This document shows, in pieces, positions 39,345 to 48,116 of a stretch of DNA of 57,577 bases. The translations under genes were made by a program, and so were the position numbers. The notes below the pieces were generated by a model. It did no database searches. It was not told the origin of the DNA and saw nothing but the letters and a program-made list of their open reading frames with translations. Origin of the DNA: Clostridia bacterium (GTDB lineage Bacteria; Bacillota; Sulfobacillia; JAJZYS01; JAJYTV01); the NCBI GenBank assembly GCA_027420455.1, contig DAIBJA010000025.1, positions 1 through 57,577 of the forward strand, read 5' to 3'. Every line of letters starts with the position of its first letter. The first letter of the stretch is position 1.

Positions 39345-40985
39345 ATGGCAACTGCGCAAGCCAATGTGCGCGCCAGCGGTCAACTGAAGCATGAACTGAG
39401 ATTCGTTGACCTGCTGATGGCCTCGGTAGGCGGCATCATCGGATCGGGCTGGCTTTACGGCTCCTGGAAGGGCGGCTTCATGGCCGGCCCGGCCGCGGAC
39501 ATCTCGTGGCTGATCGGCGGTGTCGCGGTCCTGCTCATCGGACTCGTGTTCGCGGAACTCGGCGGAGCTTTGCCGGAGGCGGGCGCGATCGTCCGCTACC
39601 CGCAGTTCTCGCACGGCACATTCGTCAGCTACATCATGGGCTGGGGCGCCCTGATCGCCTACGCCTCCGTGCCTCCGATCGAGGCCGAGGCCGCGGTGCA
39701 GTTCATGGGCTACTACTGGCCAGCCGTGTACTCGAACTCGGCCGGCGCCCTGACGACCCTCGGCATCTTCATGGCCGTGGCCTTCATGCTCCTATTCTTC
39801 CTGATCAACTACTTCGGCGTCGGGATCTTCGGCAAGACGAACACCTACTGGACTTGGCTGAAGATCGCGATCCCGACCCTGGCGGTCGTCGTCCTGTTCT
39901 TCGGCGGACACTTCGACGCCGCGAACTTCACCTCCCACGGCGGCTTCACGCCGCTCGGCACCTCCGGCATTTTCGCCGCGGTCCCGCTCGGCGGCATCGT
40001 GTTCGCCTACCTGGGGTTCAGGCAGTCCCTGGACCTCGCGGGCGAGGCGAAAAATCCGCAGCGTGACATGCCGCGGGCGGTCATCTTCTCGATCCTGATC
40101 GGCGTCGTGCTCTACCTCCTGCTGCAGACCGCCTGGATCGGCAACGTCGGCGCTGCTCAGCTGGCGCACGGCTGGGCCGGTACCCAGAAGGAGTTCACCG
40201 CTCCGTTCTCCGACCTCTCCAAGTTCGCCGGCTTCGGCTGGCTCGCGGTGATCCTGCTGCTCGACGGCATCTGGTCCCCGGCCGGTACCGGCAACGTGTA
40301 CCTCGCCTCCACGTCGCGCGTCATGTTCGCGATGGGCAAGAACCGCTACTTCCCGCGCTTCCTGCTCTGGGTCCACCCGAAGACCGGCGTGCCCCTCTGG
40401 GCGCTCATCTTCACCGTCGTGATCGGCCTCGCGTTCCTGCTGCCGCTCCCGTCGTGGTCGGCGCTCGTCGGTCTCGTTTCGAACGCGACCGTCTTCACCT
40501 ACATCATCGGCCCGGTGTCCGCCGCTGTGCTGCGCAAGACGATGCCGAACATGCCGCGCCCGTTCAAGCTGGGCGGCATGGGCTTCTTCGCGCCGGCCGC
40601 GTTCGTCGTGGCCTCGCTGATCCTCTACTGGTCCGGCTGGTCGATCGACGCGCCGGTCGCGCTGATCCTCCTCGTCGGCGTCCTCCTCTACGCGTACGGC
40701 GTCACCACCTTCGCGCCGGACGAGCAGATCTACTCCTGGAAGTACGTCAAGGCAGGCATCTGGCTCGTCGTGTACATCGTCGTGATGCTGGTCCTGACCT
40801 ACATCGGCTCCTCGCAGTTCGGCGCGCCGCACCAGATCATCCCCTACGGCTGGGACATGCTGGTCGTCGCTGTCGTCTCCCTCGTCTTCTTCTACTGGGG
40901 CGTTGCGAGCGGCATCCCGACCTTCGAGTCGGAAGCCAAGCTCAAGGAGTTCGCCCAGCAGGGACACGGCGCATCCGCGGACTGA
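39345..40985 (+). CDS. APC family amino-acid permease
   Basis: A 546-residue transporter with about 12-14 membrane segments. The N-terminal LRFVDLLMASVGGIIGSGWLYGSW contains the GxIGSG substrate-binding helix of the APC superfamily. The segment FAYLGFRQSLDLAGEAKNPQRDMPRAVIFSI is the typical E-A-KNP region of TM6 and the following loop. It imports or exchanges amino acids or related compounds; the substrate is not clear. Similar proteins are frequent in acidophilic Bacillota and archaea. It stands alone between a long leader and a good terminator. Confidence 0.85.
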   Translation: MATAQANVRASGQLKHELRFVDLLMASVGGIIGSGWLYGSWKGGFMAGPAADISWLIGGVAVLLIGLVFAELGGALPEAGAIVRYPQFSHGTFVSYIMGWGALIAYASVPPIEAEAAVQFMGYYWPAVYSNSAGALTTLGIFMAVAFMLLFFLINYFGVGIFGKTNTYWTWLKIAIPTLAVVVLFFGGHFDAANFTSHGGFTPLGTSGIFAAVPLGGIVFAYLGFRQSLDLAGEAKNPQRDMPRAVIFSILIGVVLYLLLQTAWIGNVGAAQLAHGWAGTQKEFTAPFSDLSKFAGFGWLAVILLLDGIWSPAGTGNVYLASTSRVMFAMGKNRYFPRFLLWVHPKTGVPLWALIFTVVIGLAFLLPLPSWSALVGLVSNATVFTYIIGPVSAAVLRKTMPNMPRPFKLGGMGFFAPAAFVVASLILYWSGWSIDAPVALILLVGVLLYAYGVTTFAPDEQIYSWKYVKAGIWLVVYIVVMLVLTYIGSSQFGAPHQIIPYGWDMLVVAVVSLVFFYWGVASGIPTFESEAKLKEFAQQGHGASAD

Positions 40986-40996
40986 ACCGCATCGCG

Positions 40997-41026
40997 CGGG
41001 GCTGGCCTCACCTGAGGTCGGCCCCG
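40997..41026 (+). terminator. terminator after the APC permease
   Basis: The hairpin CGGGGC...GGCCTCA / TGAGGTC...GCCCCG, with a few unpaired bases, starts 12 nt past the stop and is followed by TTCGCTTTGCTT. It can serve the convergent LigD-type gene only weakly. Confidence 0.6.
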
Positions 41027-41045
41027 TTCGCTTTGCTTGGCGCCG

Positions 41046-41918
41046 CTACCGGCTTGCTGCCGCCGCCGCGAGGCGCAGGAGGCGGCCCGGGTCTTGCGGC
41101 AAGAGTGGCTCGGCCCAGATGTCGCCGACGGCCCTCAGACGAGAAGGCATGGTGCGCAACGTGAAATCCCCCGGCCGGATGTGGCCGAGTTCCTCCGGCC
41201 TGATCGGACAGCTCACGGGCGCGCCGGGTACGGCGCGCAGGCTGTAGGGAGCGGCGAGCGTATGCCCGGCGGCGCTCTGGCCGAAGTCGAAGTAGACGCC
41301 GTGGCGGCGCGCCTTGAGGCGCTCGAGCGAGACGAGGTCCGGACGAACGCGCCGGATCTCCGCGCCGAGCCCCTTGAAGGCGAGGAAGAGCTCGTGCGGC
41401 GTTGGCCCTGGGCGGATCGGCAGAAAGAGGTGCAGGCCGCGCTTGCCCGAGGTCTTGAGGAGCGCCCTGAGGCCGATGGCGTCCAGAGCGGAAAGGGTAA
41501 GGCGCGCCAGGGCGACGGCGTCGTCGAAACCGCAGGGCGGCATCGGGTCGAGGTCCACCCAGGCGAGGTCCGGATGCTCGGCGTCGGGATGTCTCAGCGG
41601 CGAGATGTGGAACTCGAGACCGCCGAGGCCGACGGCGTAGGCGATCGTGCGCTCGTCCTGCAGCATGATGTAGCGCGTCCCCTCGATCGGCCAGGTGGCG
41701 AGCCAGGGCGGCGCGCCGCTCGGGGGGTTCTTCTGGAAGAAGCCCTTTTGCTCGATGCCGTCCGGGTAGCGGATCTGCGTCAAGGGCCGGTCGCGGGTGA
41801 AGCGCAGGAGCGGTCCCGAAACCGCGAGGTAGTAGCGAAGCACGTCCTGGCGCGTGATCGCGTCGCCCGGGTAGCAGAGCTTCTCCGGATGCTTCAGGGT
41901 AAAGCCCAAGTTCTCCAT
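41046..41918 (-). CDS. ligD: LigD-type NHEJ polymerase (primase-polymerase domain)
   Basis: This 290-residue protein is the stand-alone polymerase domain of bacterial LigD. It fills gaps at double-strand breaks, preferring ribonucleotides. Seen are LKHPEKLCYP at the start, RYPDGIEQKGFFQKN, the catalytic WVDLDPMPP (Asp pair), KTSGKRGLHLFLPI and VYFDFGQS. The phosphoesterase and ligase domains of long LigD are absent; a ligase is encoded divergently 67 nt away. ATG 41918 is chosen; the frame reaching 42065 would overlap the ligase gene. Confidence 0.9.
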   Translation of the reverse strand: MENLGFTLKHPEKLCYPGDAITRQDVLRYYLAVSGPLLRFTRDRPLTQIRYPDGIEQKGFFQKNPPSGAPPWLATWPIEGTRYIMLQDERTIAYAVGLGGLEFHISPLRHPDAEHPDLAWVDLDPMPPCGFDDAVALARLTLSALDAIGLRALLKTSGKRGLHLFLPIRPGPTPHELFLAFKGLGAEIRRVRPDLVSLERLKARRHGVYFDFGQSAAGHTLAAPYSLRAVPGAPVSCPIRPEELGHIRPGDFTLRTMPSRLRAVGDIWAEPLLPQDPGRLLRLAAAAASR

Positions 41919-41985
41919 GACGGTAGCCTGCGGCAGCCTCGGCCGTTCCACGCATGCTTCTTCGGACGGCCGGGACGCTAACGCC

Positions 41986-42789
41986 ATGGACGAACCGTTG
42001 CAGCCGATGGAGCCGGTGATCTGGCAGACGCCGTTCGACGACCCCCAGTGGCAGTTCGAGATCAAGTGGGACGGCGTGCGCTGTCTCGCCTACGCCGAAG
42101 GCGACGAAGTGCGCCTCTACGGGCGCCGGGGAACCAACTGGTCCGCGCGCTTTCCCGAGCTTCGCGAGGCCCTCAGGGGCAGTGGCAAGGTGCTCGACGG
42201 CGAACTCGTCGTGCTGCAGGACGGACGCCCAAGCTTTCCGGCCGTGATGCGCCGCCTGCATAGAAGCGACGGCCCGGTGCACTTCATGGTCTTCGACTGC
42301 CTCTACGATGGCGGCCGGGATCTCCGCCAGGAGCCGACCGCCGTCCGGCAGGAGAAACTGCTGGCGCTGCCGGCCAGCTCTCTTTTGCACCGCGTCGAGC
42401 CGGTGATTGGGGCTGGCCGGGCGCTTTTCGAGGTGGCGCGCGAAAGCGGCCTCGAGGGCGTCGTCGCCAAACGGCGCGACGCGCCATACGTGGGAGGCAA
42501 GAGCGACCTCTGGCGCAAGGTGAAATGCTGGCGCGAGCTGCGCTGCGTCGTTCTCGGACTCGACGAGGAGAAGGGCGAGATCCGCAGCGTCCGCCTGGGG
42601 GCGGAGGAAGACGGCCAGGTCATGCCCGTCGGGTCCGTCGGCAACCTCGGTCGAGGGGCGCAGCAGGAACTCAGGCGAGCCCTCGCCCGCGGCACGGCGC
42701 TGGTCGATGTGGCCTACCTCGAATGGACGGAAGACGGGAGCCTCAGGCACCCGCGCTGGCTGCGCGTCGCGCATCCATCAGGACGCTGA
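41986..42789 (+). CDS. ATP-dependent DNA ligase (LigD ligase domain type)
   Basis: A 267-residue minimal ATP-dependent ligase. The adenylated lysine is in EIKWDGVRCLAYAEG, followed by RRGTNWSARFPEL, LDGELVVL, VFDCLY, LEGVVAKRRDAPY and KVKCWRE; a C-terminal OB-fold part follows. It seals breaks, presumably after Ku and the neighbouring polymerase. ATG 41986 is preferred over an upstream ATG at 41917 that lies inside the divergent start. The 3' end lies 5 nt from the convergent ku stop. Confidence 0.9.
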   Translation: MDEPLQPMEPVIWQTPFDDPQWQFEIKWDGVRCLAYAEGDEVRLYGRRGTNWSARFPELREALRGSGKVLDGELVVLQDGRPSFPAVMRRLHRSDGPVHFMVFDCLYDGGRDLRQEPTAVRQEKLLALPASSLLHRVEPVIGAGRALFEVARESGLEGVVAKRRDAPYVGGKSDLWRKVKCWRELRCVVLGLDEEKGEIRSVRLGAEEDGQVMPVGSVGNLGRGAQQELRRALARGTALVDVAYLEWTEDGSLRHPRWLRVAHPSGR

Positions 42790-42794
42790 GATCT

Positions 42795-43574
42795 TCAGGC
42801 GTGCGCCCCTTCGAGCTCGAGCGAAGCCCGCAGGCGTTCCAGCAGCTGCCCCATGTCCTCCCCGACCGGACGCTCCACCGCGGCCGGCGCCTCGGCGGCC
42901 TTGCGCTCCAGGAGAGCCGCCAGCCGCTCGCGGTAGGCGTCCGGGTGGGCCCGGGGCACGAAGGGGCCCGCGAGCGTATCGATCAGGGCCTCGGCCAGGC
43001 GCAGTTCCGGTTCGCTCGGCGCGACTTCGTCGCCGAGATCGAGGTCCGAGACGTCGCGTACCTCGTCGGGGGCGTGCATCGTTTCGAGCGCCATCGCTTG
43101 GCCCTGGTACGGCCGCAGGGTGGCGAGCCGCGTGCGCCGGCGCAGGACGAAGCGACAGAGCGCCACGCGCGATGCGCCGACGAGCGCCTGGCGCAGGAGT
43201 TGATAGGCCCTGTGGCCGCCCTTCTGCGGTTCGAGGTAGTAGGGCTTCATGAAGTAGACGGCGTCGAGTTCCTCCTCGCGCGGGAACTGCAGGATCTCGA
43301 TGCGGCGGTCTTGCGGCTCCTCCGCCGCGACTTCCGCCATCTCCTCCTTCTCGACGAGGACATACTGGCCGGGGGCGAACTCGTGGCCAAGAGCCAGTTC
43401 GCTTTCCGGCACCTCCTGGCCGCAGGCGCTGCAGACCTTCTTGTAGCGCACGGGCTGCAGGCACGACCGATGGATGTAGTGCATGCGCGGATCCCTGTCC
43501 TCGCTGGCGCTATAGAGCTTGACGGGAATGGAGACGAGGCCGAAGGCCAAGGTGCCCTGCCAGATGCTGCGCAC
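42795..43574 (-). CDS. ku: non-homologous end-joining protein Ku
   Basis: Ku binds DNA ends as a homodimeric ring and recruits LigD-type enzymes. The 259-residue protein has VRSIWQGTLAFGLVSIPVKLYSA, the HRSCLQPVRYKKVCSACG segment and KPYYLEPQKGGHRAYQLLRQAL. GTG 43574 follows GGGAGGG and gives the canonical start; the long upstream frame to 44075 would overlap the nickel transporter. In spore formers Ku often acts during germination; no forespore promoter could be identified. Confidence 0.95.
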   Translation of the reverse strand: MRSIWQGTLAFGLVSIPVKLYSASEDRDPRMHYIHRSCLQPVRYKKVCSACGQEVPESELALGHEFAPGQYVLVEKEEMAEVAAEEPQDRRIEILQFPREEELDAVYFMKPYYLEPQKGGHRAYQLLRQALVGASRVALCRFVLRRRTRLATLRPYQGQAMALETMHAPDEVRDVSDLDLGDEVAPSEPELRLAEALIDTLAGPFVPRAHPDAYRERLAALLERKAAEAPAAVERPVGEDMGQLLERLRASLELEGAHA

Positions 43575-43783
43575 GGCATTCCCTCCCGTGGCTAGCTTGC
43601 GGGAGGCGGGGCCAGGCGATACGGGCTTATGTCCTTTTCGCCATGCACCGCGTCGTGCCGATGCATCTGGACAGCAAAAGGCGACGTGACCGCGACCGTG
43701 CCGGGCCGTCCGGCGCGCTTGTCGGTCGGCCCGATGGGATTGGGTCACCTTTCGGCCCTTTTCGGGTCTGAGGATCGCCGAGC

Positions 43784-44887
43784 ATGCTGAGACCGGAGCG
43801 AGGGTGGCGGAAGACGGAGGTTCAAGCCGTGGTGACACGTGCTTGCGGGGGAAGGACCGACACCACGCGGACTCTGGCCTTGATGGGGGCCGCGATTGGT
43901 CTCCTGCACCTTCTGGGTTGGGGGCTATTCGCCGCGGCCGGCCCCAACCGGGCATTCGTGCTCGGCGTCGCGCTGACGGCCTACACGCTCGGCATGCGCC
44001 ACGCGTTTGACGCCGACCACATCGCAGCGATTGACAACACGACCCGCAAACTGCGCGAGGATGGACAGGAGCCACTCACCGTTGGACTCTGGTTCTCCCT
44101 GGGCCATTCGACCATCGTTCTCGTGCTCGCCTGCGCCTTGGCCCTCGCGGCCGGCCGCATGCACATCGCCATCGCCGGCCCGGCCTCCTGGCTCCATGGC
44201 GTCGGCGGCCTTGTCGGCGCTCTTGTGTCGACGATGTTTCTCTACACCATCGCCGCCCTGAATCTGCAGGGGCTCAGGGACACCCTGCGGCGACGTGGGG
44301 ACTTGACTCGATCCCCCAACCTCGGTGGCCCGCTCTTTAGGATCTTCGGCCGGGTCGTGCGCAGGATCCGGCGGCCATCCGGCATGTACCCGGTTGGAGT
44401 GCTGTTTGGGCTCGGCTTCGACACGGCGACCGAGATTGCGCTGCTCGCGACCACGGTGGGTGCCGCCATGGGGCCGTTGCCCTGGTACGACATCTTGTCG
44501 CTGCCGTGCCTTTTCGCGGCTGGAATGAGTCTGTGCGACAGCATCGACGGCGTCTCCATGCGGTTTGCCTACGATTGGTCGCTGCTGCGGCCTGCGCGGC
44601 GTCGGCTATGGAACATCTGCGTCACAGGACTATCCGTGGGCGTGGCGTTCGGCGTGGGCACGATCGAACTGCTTGGGCTCGCCAGCGGCTGGTCGAAGAG
44701 GGTGGCCCACGTCCTGGCGCCCTTGGCGCACCTCGACCTCACGCGGCTGGGTTTCAGCGTTGCTGTGACGCTGATCGCGCTGTGGCTACTCGCCCTGCTC
44801 CTCTGGCGTGAACGTGGCCGTGGTAGGCGCGGGCCTGTCCGCCACGGGGCTGCGCAAAGCGGTGACGCGGCAGCAAGGGACCTGTGA
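43784..44887 (+). CDS. NiCoT family nickel/cobalt transporter
   Basis: A 367-residue membrane protein of the HoxN/HupN/NixA family. The signature RHAFDADHIAAIDNTTRK in TM2 provides the metal-binding H and D residues; LGFDTATEIALLA and FAAGMSLCDSIDGVSM follow. About eight membrane segments and a basic C-terminus are seen. It lies about 1.2 kb upstream of the [NiFe] hydrogenase operon and plausibly supplies nickel. ATG 43784 is the predicted start, with GAGGATC upstream; the true start may be a little further in. Confidence 0.9.
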   Translation: MLRPERGWRKTEVQAVVTRACGGRTDTTRTLALMGAAIGLLHLLGWGLFAAAGPNRAFVLGVALTAYTLGMRHAFDADHIAAIDNTTRKLREDGQEPLTVGLWFSLGHSTIVLVLACALALAAGRMHIAIAGPASWLHGVGGLVGALVSTMFLYTIAALNLQGLRDTLRRRGDLTRSPNLGGPLFRIFGRVVRRIRRPSGMYPVGVLFGLGFDTATEIALLATTVGAAMGPLPWYDILSLPCLFAAGMSLCDSIDGVSMRFAYDWSLLRPARRRLWNICVTGLSVGVAFGVGTIELLGLASGWSKRVAHVLAPLAHLDLTRLGFSVAVTLIALWLLALLLWRERGRGRRGPVRHGAAQSGDAAARDL

Positions 44888-44991
44888 GAGGTTGCGCCTG
44901 GGGACCGATGGCCTGGACCCCCTCTGCAACGTCGCCCGAAGGCGGCGCGCCAGACGGCGCAGTCCGCAACGGCGCACCTTGGGCAGGCACC

Positions 44992-45597
44992 TTACTGCGC
45001 TACGGGAGCCCCTTGGGCCAGGCTCCAGCCATCGTGCACACTGCTTTGCGCGATCCTGATCAGCTCTGGTTGCCACTGCCGGAGGTCGGCAGATGCCCCC
45101 GGTTGATGCGGATAGTTCACCTGCTCCCAGATCCATGTCGCCTGGTTCAGGCTCACGGCCTTGTAGTAGAGGCCGTACAGCGTGGTCGGGCCATCGTAGT
45201 AGACGCAGTAGATCGCGCGCGCGTCGGCGTTCAGCGCGACGATGGTTCGTAGCGCCGTGCAGAGGCCCGAGAGGGACGGCGGGCGACTCACGTACTCCTG
45301 AAACCACAGCTGCGCCGGGCCGTATCGGTCGATCTTGGGCGCGATGTAGTCCAGGGCGACTTCGTTGTTGCCGAAGATGCGAACATCCTCCGCGGTGAAG
45401 CCCGCCGGAATGTAGGTCGGAAAGGGCAAGTAAAGCTGCGCGTTCACGTTGAAGGTCACGGGTGGGGCAGTCGAATGTTTGGACGCGTGTACGGTGTTGG
45501 CGGTCTCTTTCACCGCGGCTCGACGGGCGCTTTGTGGCCCGCAGCCGCTGATCGCGATCGCGCTCGCCAAGAGGACGGCGGCCGTTGCGAGTTTCAC
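44992..45597 (-). CDS. lipoprotein of unknown function
   Basis: A 201-residue protein with a type II signal peptide: basic start VKLATAAVLLASAIAISGCG with the lipobox ISGC at about residue 18-21. The mature part is mixed beta-strand and aromatic-rich (PFPTYIPAGFTAEDVRIFGNN; WIWEQVNYPHQPG), and I do not recognise a family. GTG 45597 has AGGGGGA upstream; the longer frame to 45843 adds 82 residues with no match and is rejected. It is convergent with the nickel transporter and divergent from the hydrogenase operon. Confidence 0.65.
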   Translation of the reverse strand: MKLATAAVLLASAIAISGCGPQSARRAAVKETANTVHASKHSTAPPVTFNVNAQLYLPFPTYIPAGFTAEDVRIFGNNEVALDYIAPKIDRYGPAQLWFQEYVSRPPSLSGLCTALRTIVALNADARAIYCVYYDGPTTLYGLYYKAVSLNQATWIWEQVNYPHQPGASADLRQWQPELIRIAQSSVHDGWSLAQGAPVAQ

Positions 45598-46055
45598 GGC
45601 GATCCCCCTGTCCCAGAATACGCCAGTGCCCATTCGGACGGTAGCACCGTCGCCTCCGCTGGCGGCAAATCTGCGCTCTTCCTGGTGACCATGCGCCGAT
45701 GCGGTAGAAGGGGAAGCCCGTGAGGGTCGGCCGGGAAAGACAGGCCCCGGGCGGGCGGTTCGCGGGAACCCTTTCCCTGTGCTGTCCGGCCGGCCAACCA
45801 GGGACAGGAGCCCGAATCGGGCTATCGACGGCAATCGGGACATAGGCAGAGGCTATGACAATCACGGTGCGCGCTACCCCCAACGTGGATCAAAGAAGGC
45901 CTGCTCCGCCGGGTGTCGCGACTCTGCCCCGAGGGGTTGCGGCGAAGGGCCTTCGGGCGTTATCTGACGAGTGGGAGGGATCGCCGGTGCAGCTGCCTGC
46001 TCCTGCGCCCAGCCTTGTTCAGGAGTTCACATTCTTTCAGCGAGAGGGATGCAGC
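45598..46055 (+). other. 458-nt intergenic region before the hydrogenase operon
   Basis: No coding frame with family support. A candidate promoter TTGCGG-17-TTATCT (45937-45965) points into the operon. Several GC-rich inverted repeats lie between 45710 and 45850, but no known riboswitch was recognised. Confidence 0.35.
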
Positions 46056-46295
46056 ATGCGCGTGATCAAGGTCGAGGAGACCCAGATCGCCTCCTGGACC
46101 CGCACGCTCCTTGCCCAGCAGCGCGTCGTGGCGGTCCAGGAGCGCGATGAGCGCTTCGTCTTCGACGACCTGCACCAGGCCGAGGACCTGCGCCTGGACC
46201 ACGATGTCACCCTGGAACCCCCGCTCCGCTACTTCCTGCCCCAGCGGGAGGAGCTCGTGTCCTACGAGCGCCCGGGTCGCTACGCCCAACCTTAA
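46056..46295 (+). CDS. [NiFe] hydrogenase beta subunit, N-terminal fragment (ends at in-frame TAA)
   Basis: The 79-residue frame starts at ATG 46056, after GAGAGGGA, with RVIKVEETQIASWTRTLLAQ. It corresponds to the N-terminus of archaeal-type HydB, including PPLRYFLPQREELVSYER. It stops at TAA 46293-46295. The next codons in the same frame continue the homologous sequence (LDARPFVLLGLHPYDVAAI), so this is one gene broken by a nonsense codon, not a frameshift or a separate protein. See the entry at 46314-48116. Confidence 0.75.
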   Translation: MRVIKVEETQIASWTRTLLAQQRVVAVQERDERFVFDDLHQAEDLRLDHDVTLEPPLRYFLPQREELVSYERPGRYAQP

Positions 46296-46313
46296 CTCGA
46301 CGCGAGGCCCTTC

Positions 46314-48116
46314 GTGCTGCTCGGCCTGCACCCGTACGACGTCGCGGCGATCCGCCAGATGGACGAAGTCTTCGCGCGGGGCGTGCCCGACCCGCACTAC
46401 CAGCGCAGGCGCTCCCTCGCCACCTTGGTGGCGTGCGACGTCGAGACGCCCTCGAGCCATGTGTTCGCGGGCGCCATGGGCACCGCGGTGGCGCGCGAAG
46501 GCTACGATCTCCTGCTCACCCGCATCGGGCGAACGTACCTGGTCGAGAGCCGCACGGCCAAGGCTGACGGTCTCCTGGCGCTCTTCGGCGATGACGCCCT
46601 GGACGCCCCGCCCGCGGATCTCAGACGCCGCGAGGCCGTCTGGCGGCGCAATCGCCAGGGTCTGCGCCAGCACGAGCTCGACTGCCCGCCCGAAGCTCTG
46701 CCGCGCCTCCTCCTCGCGAGCTACAACGACGAACTCTGGCAGGAGCGCTCGGAGCTCTGCCTCTCCTGCGGCGCCTGCAACCTCGTCTGCCCGACCTGCT
46801 ACTGCTTCGATGTCCAGGACGTCGTCGACTGGGACCTCAAGTCCGGCAGGCGCTTTCGCCTCTGCGACTCCTGCATGCTGCAGGACTTCGCCAAGGTGGC
46901 CGGCGGTCACCAGTTCCGCCTGCGCCGCGACCGCTACCGCCACCGCTTCTACCGCAAGGGTCTCTACATGCCCGAGCGCTTCGGGTTTGTCGCCTGCGTC
47001 GGCTGCGGCCGCTGCATCGACAGTTGCATCGCCGGTGTGGCTAGCCCCGTGGATGTCTACAACGCCCTGCTCGAGCGTCACCCCGAGGTGCTTGAGGAGC
47101 CGGTGGAGGGACTGGGCAAGAGAAGCCTCGGCCAGGCGCTTGAGGCTCTGCTCGGCCGTGAGGGCCCGGAGGAAGCGGCCACTGGGGCGAGGGATCGGGC
47201 CTTGACCACCACGCCCACGCTCGCGGAGGCCGAGGAGTCGACGGCGGCGCTGCCGCAGGCGGCGACGGCCATGCTGCCGCTCGAGCAGCTCGCCGCCAGG
47301 GATCCCTACGTGCCGGAGCGGGCGACGATCGTCGAGATGCGCCCGTTGACCCAAAGCGAGACCTTCTACCGCCTGCGACTTGCATCCGGACACCCGCTCG
47401 GCCACCAGAGCGGCCAGTTCGTCCAGATCTCGCTCATGGGCATCGGCGAGGCGCCGATTTCCGTGAGCTCGGGCCCCGGCCAGGAGACCGCCTTCGAGAT
47501 CGTGGTGCGACGTGTGGGCAACGTGACGGAGGCTCTCGAGCGGCTGCGGCCGGGAGACACCGTCGGTGTGCGGGGACCGTACGGTACAGCGTTCCCGATG
47601 GCGGACCTGCGCGGCAAGGACATCCTGGTCGTGGCGGGGGGCATCGGCATCGTGCCCGTGCGCTCGGCCATAAAGGAGGTGCTCCGCCATCGCGGCGACT
47701 ATGGCAGGCTCACGATCGCCTACGGCATGCGGGCGCCGCAGGACCGCCTGTTCGGCGACGAGATCGAGCTCTGGCGGCAGGAGCCCGGGGTGACGGTGCT
47801 CGAGACGGTGGACCACCTCGAAGGGCTCTGGCATGGCCAGGTGGGGCCGGTGACCACACTCCTGCCCGGTTGCGGCATCGATCCCGGCCGGACCGCGGCG
47901 CTGGTCTGCGGTCCCCCGGTGATGTACCGCTACGTGCTCTCCGATCTCATCGCCACCGGCATGCGGCCCGAGGACATCTACGTCTCGCTCGAGCGGAAGA
48001 TGAAGTGCGGCATCGGCAAGTGCGGCCACTGCCAGATCAACGGCGTCTACGTCTGCCAGGAGGGACCGGTCTTCACCTATGCGCAGGTGAGAAACCTGCC
48101 GGAGGCCCTGCAATGA
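46314..48116 (+). CDS. [NiFe] hydrogenase fused beta-gamma (Fe-S / flavin reductase) subunit, main part
   Basis: This 600-residue frame follows the in-frame TAA. Residues 1-280 are the rest of the beta subunit, with two ferredoxin-like clusters (CLSCGACNLVCPTCYC and CVGCGRCIDSC). After a linker of about 60 Ala/Glu-rich residues, the C-terminal half (about 340-600) is the gamma subunit: an FAD/NAD(P)-binding reductase with VVAGGIGIVPVRSAI and a terminal 2Fe-2S set CGIGKCGHCQ. It passes electrons between NAD(P) and the hydrogenase. Separate genes in Pyrococcus, they are fused here. It overlaps the delta gene by 4 nt. The GTG at 46314 could restart translation. Confidence 0.85.
   Translation: MLLGLHPYDVAAIRQMDEVFARGVPDPHYQRRRSLATLVACDVETPSSHVFAGAMGTAVAREGYDLLLTRIGRTYLVESRTAKADGLLALFGDDALDAPPADLRRREAVWRRNRQGLRQHELDCPPEALPRLLLASYNDELWQERSELCLSCGACNLVCPTCYCFDVQDVVDWDLKSGRRFRLCDSCMLQDFAKVAGGHQFRLRRDRYRHRFYRKGLYMPERFGFVACVGCGRCIDSCIAGVASPVDVYNALLERHPEVLEEPVEGLGKRSLGQALEALLGREGPEEAATGARDRALTTTPTLAEAEESTAALPQAATAMLPLEQLAARDPYVPERATIVEMRPLTQSETFYRLRLASGHPLGHQSGQFVQISLMGIGEAPISVSSGPGQETAFEIVVRRVGNVTEALERLRPGDTVGVRGPYGTAFPMADLRGKDILVVAGGIGIVPVRSAIKEVLRHRGDYGRLTIAYGMRAPQDRLFGDEIELWRQEPGVTVLETVDHLEGLWHGQVGPVTTLLPGCGIDPGRTAALVCGPPVMYRYVLSDLIATGMRPEDIYVSLERKMKCGIGKCGHCQINGVYVCQEGPVFTYAQVRNLPEALQ

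Noticed and set aside
45700-45850. Cobalamin, TPP or c-di-GMP riboswitch before the hydrogenase operon or lipoprotein
   Set aside because: Inverted repeats are present, but the conserved core sequences of these classes are absent on both strands.
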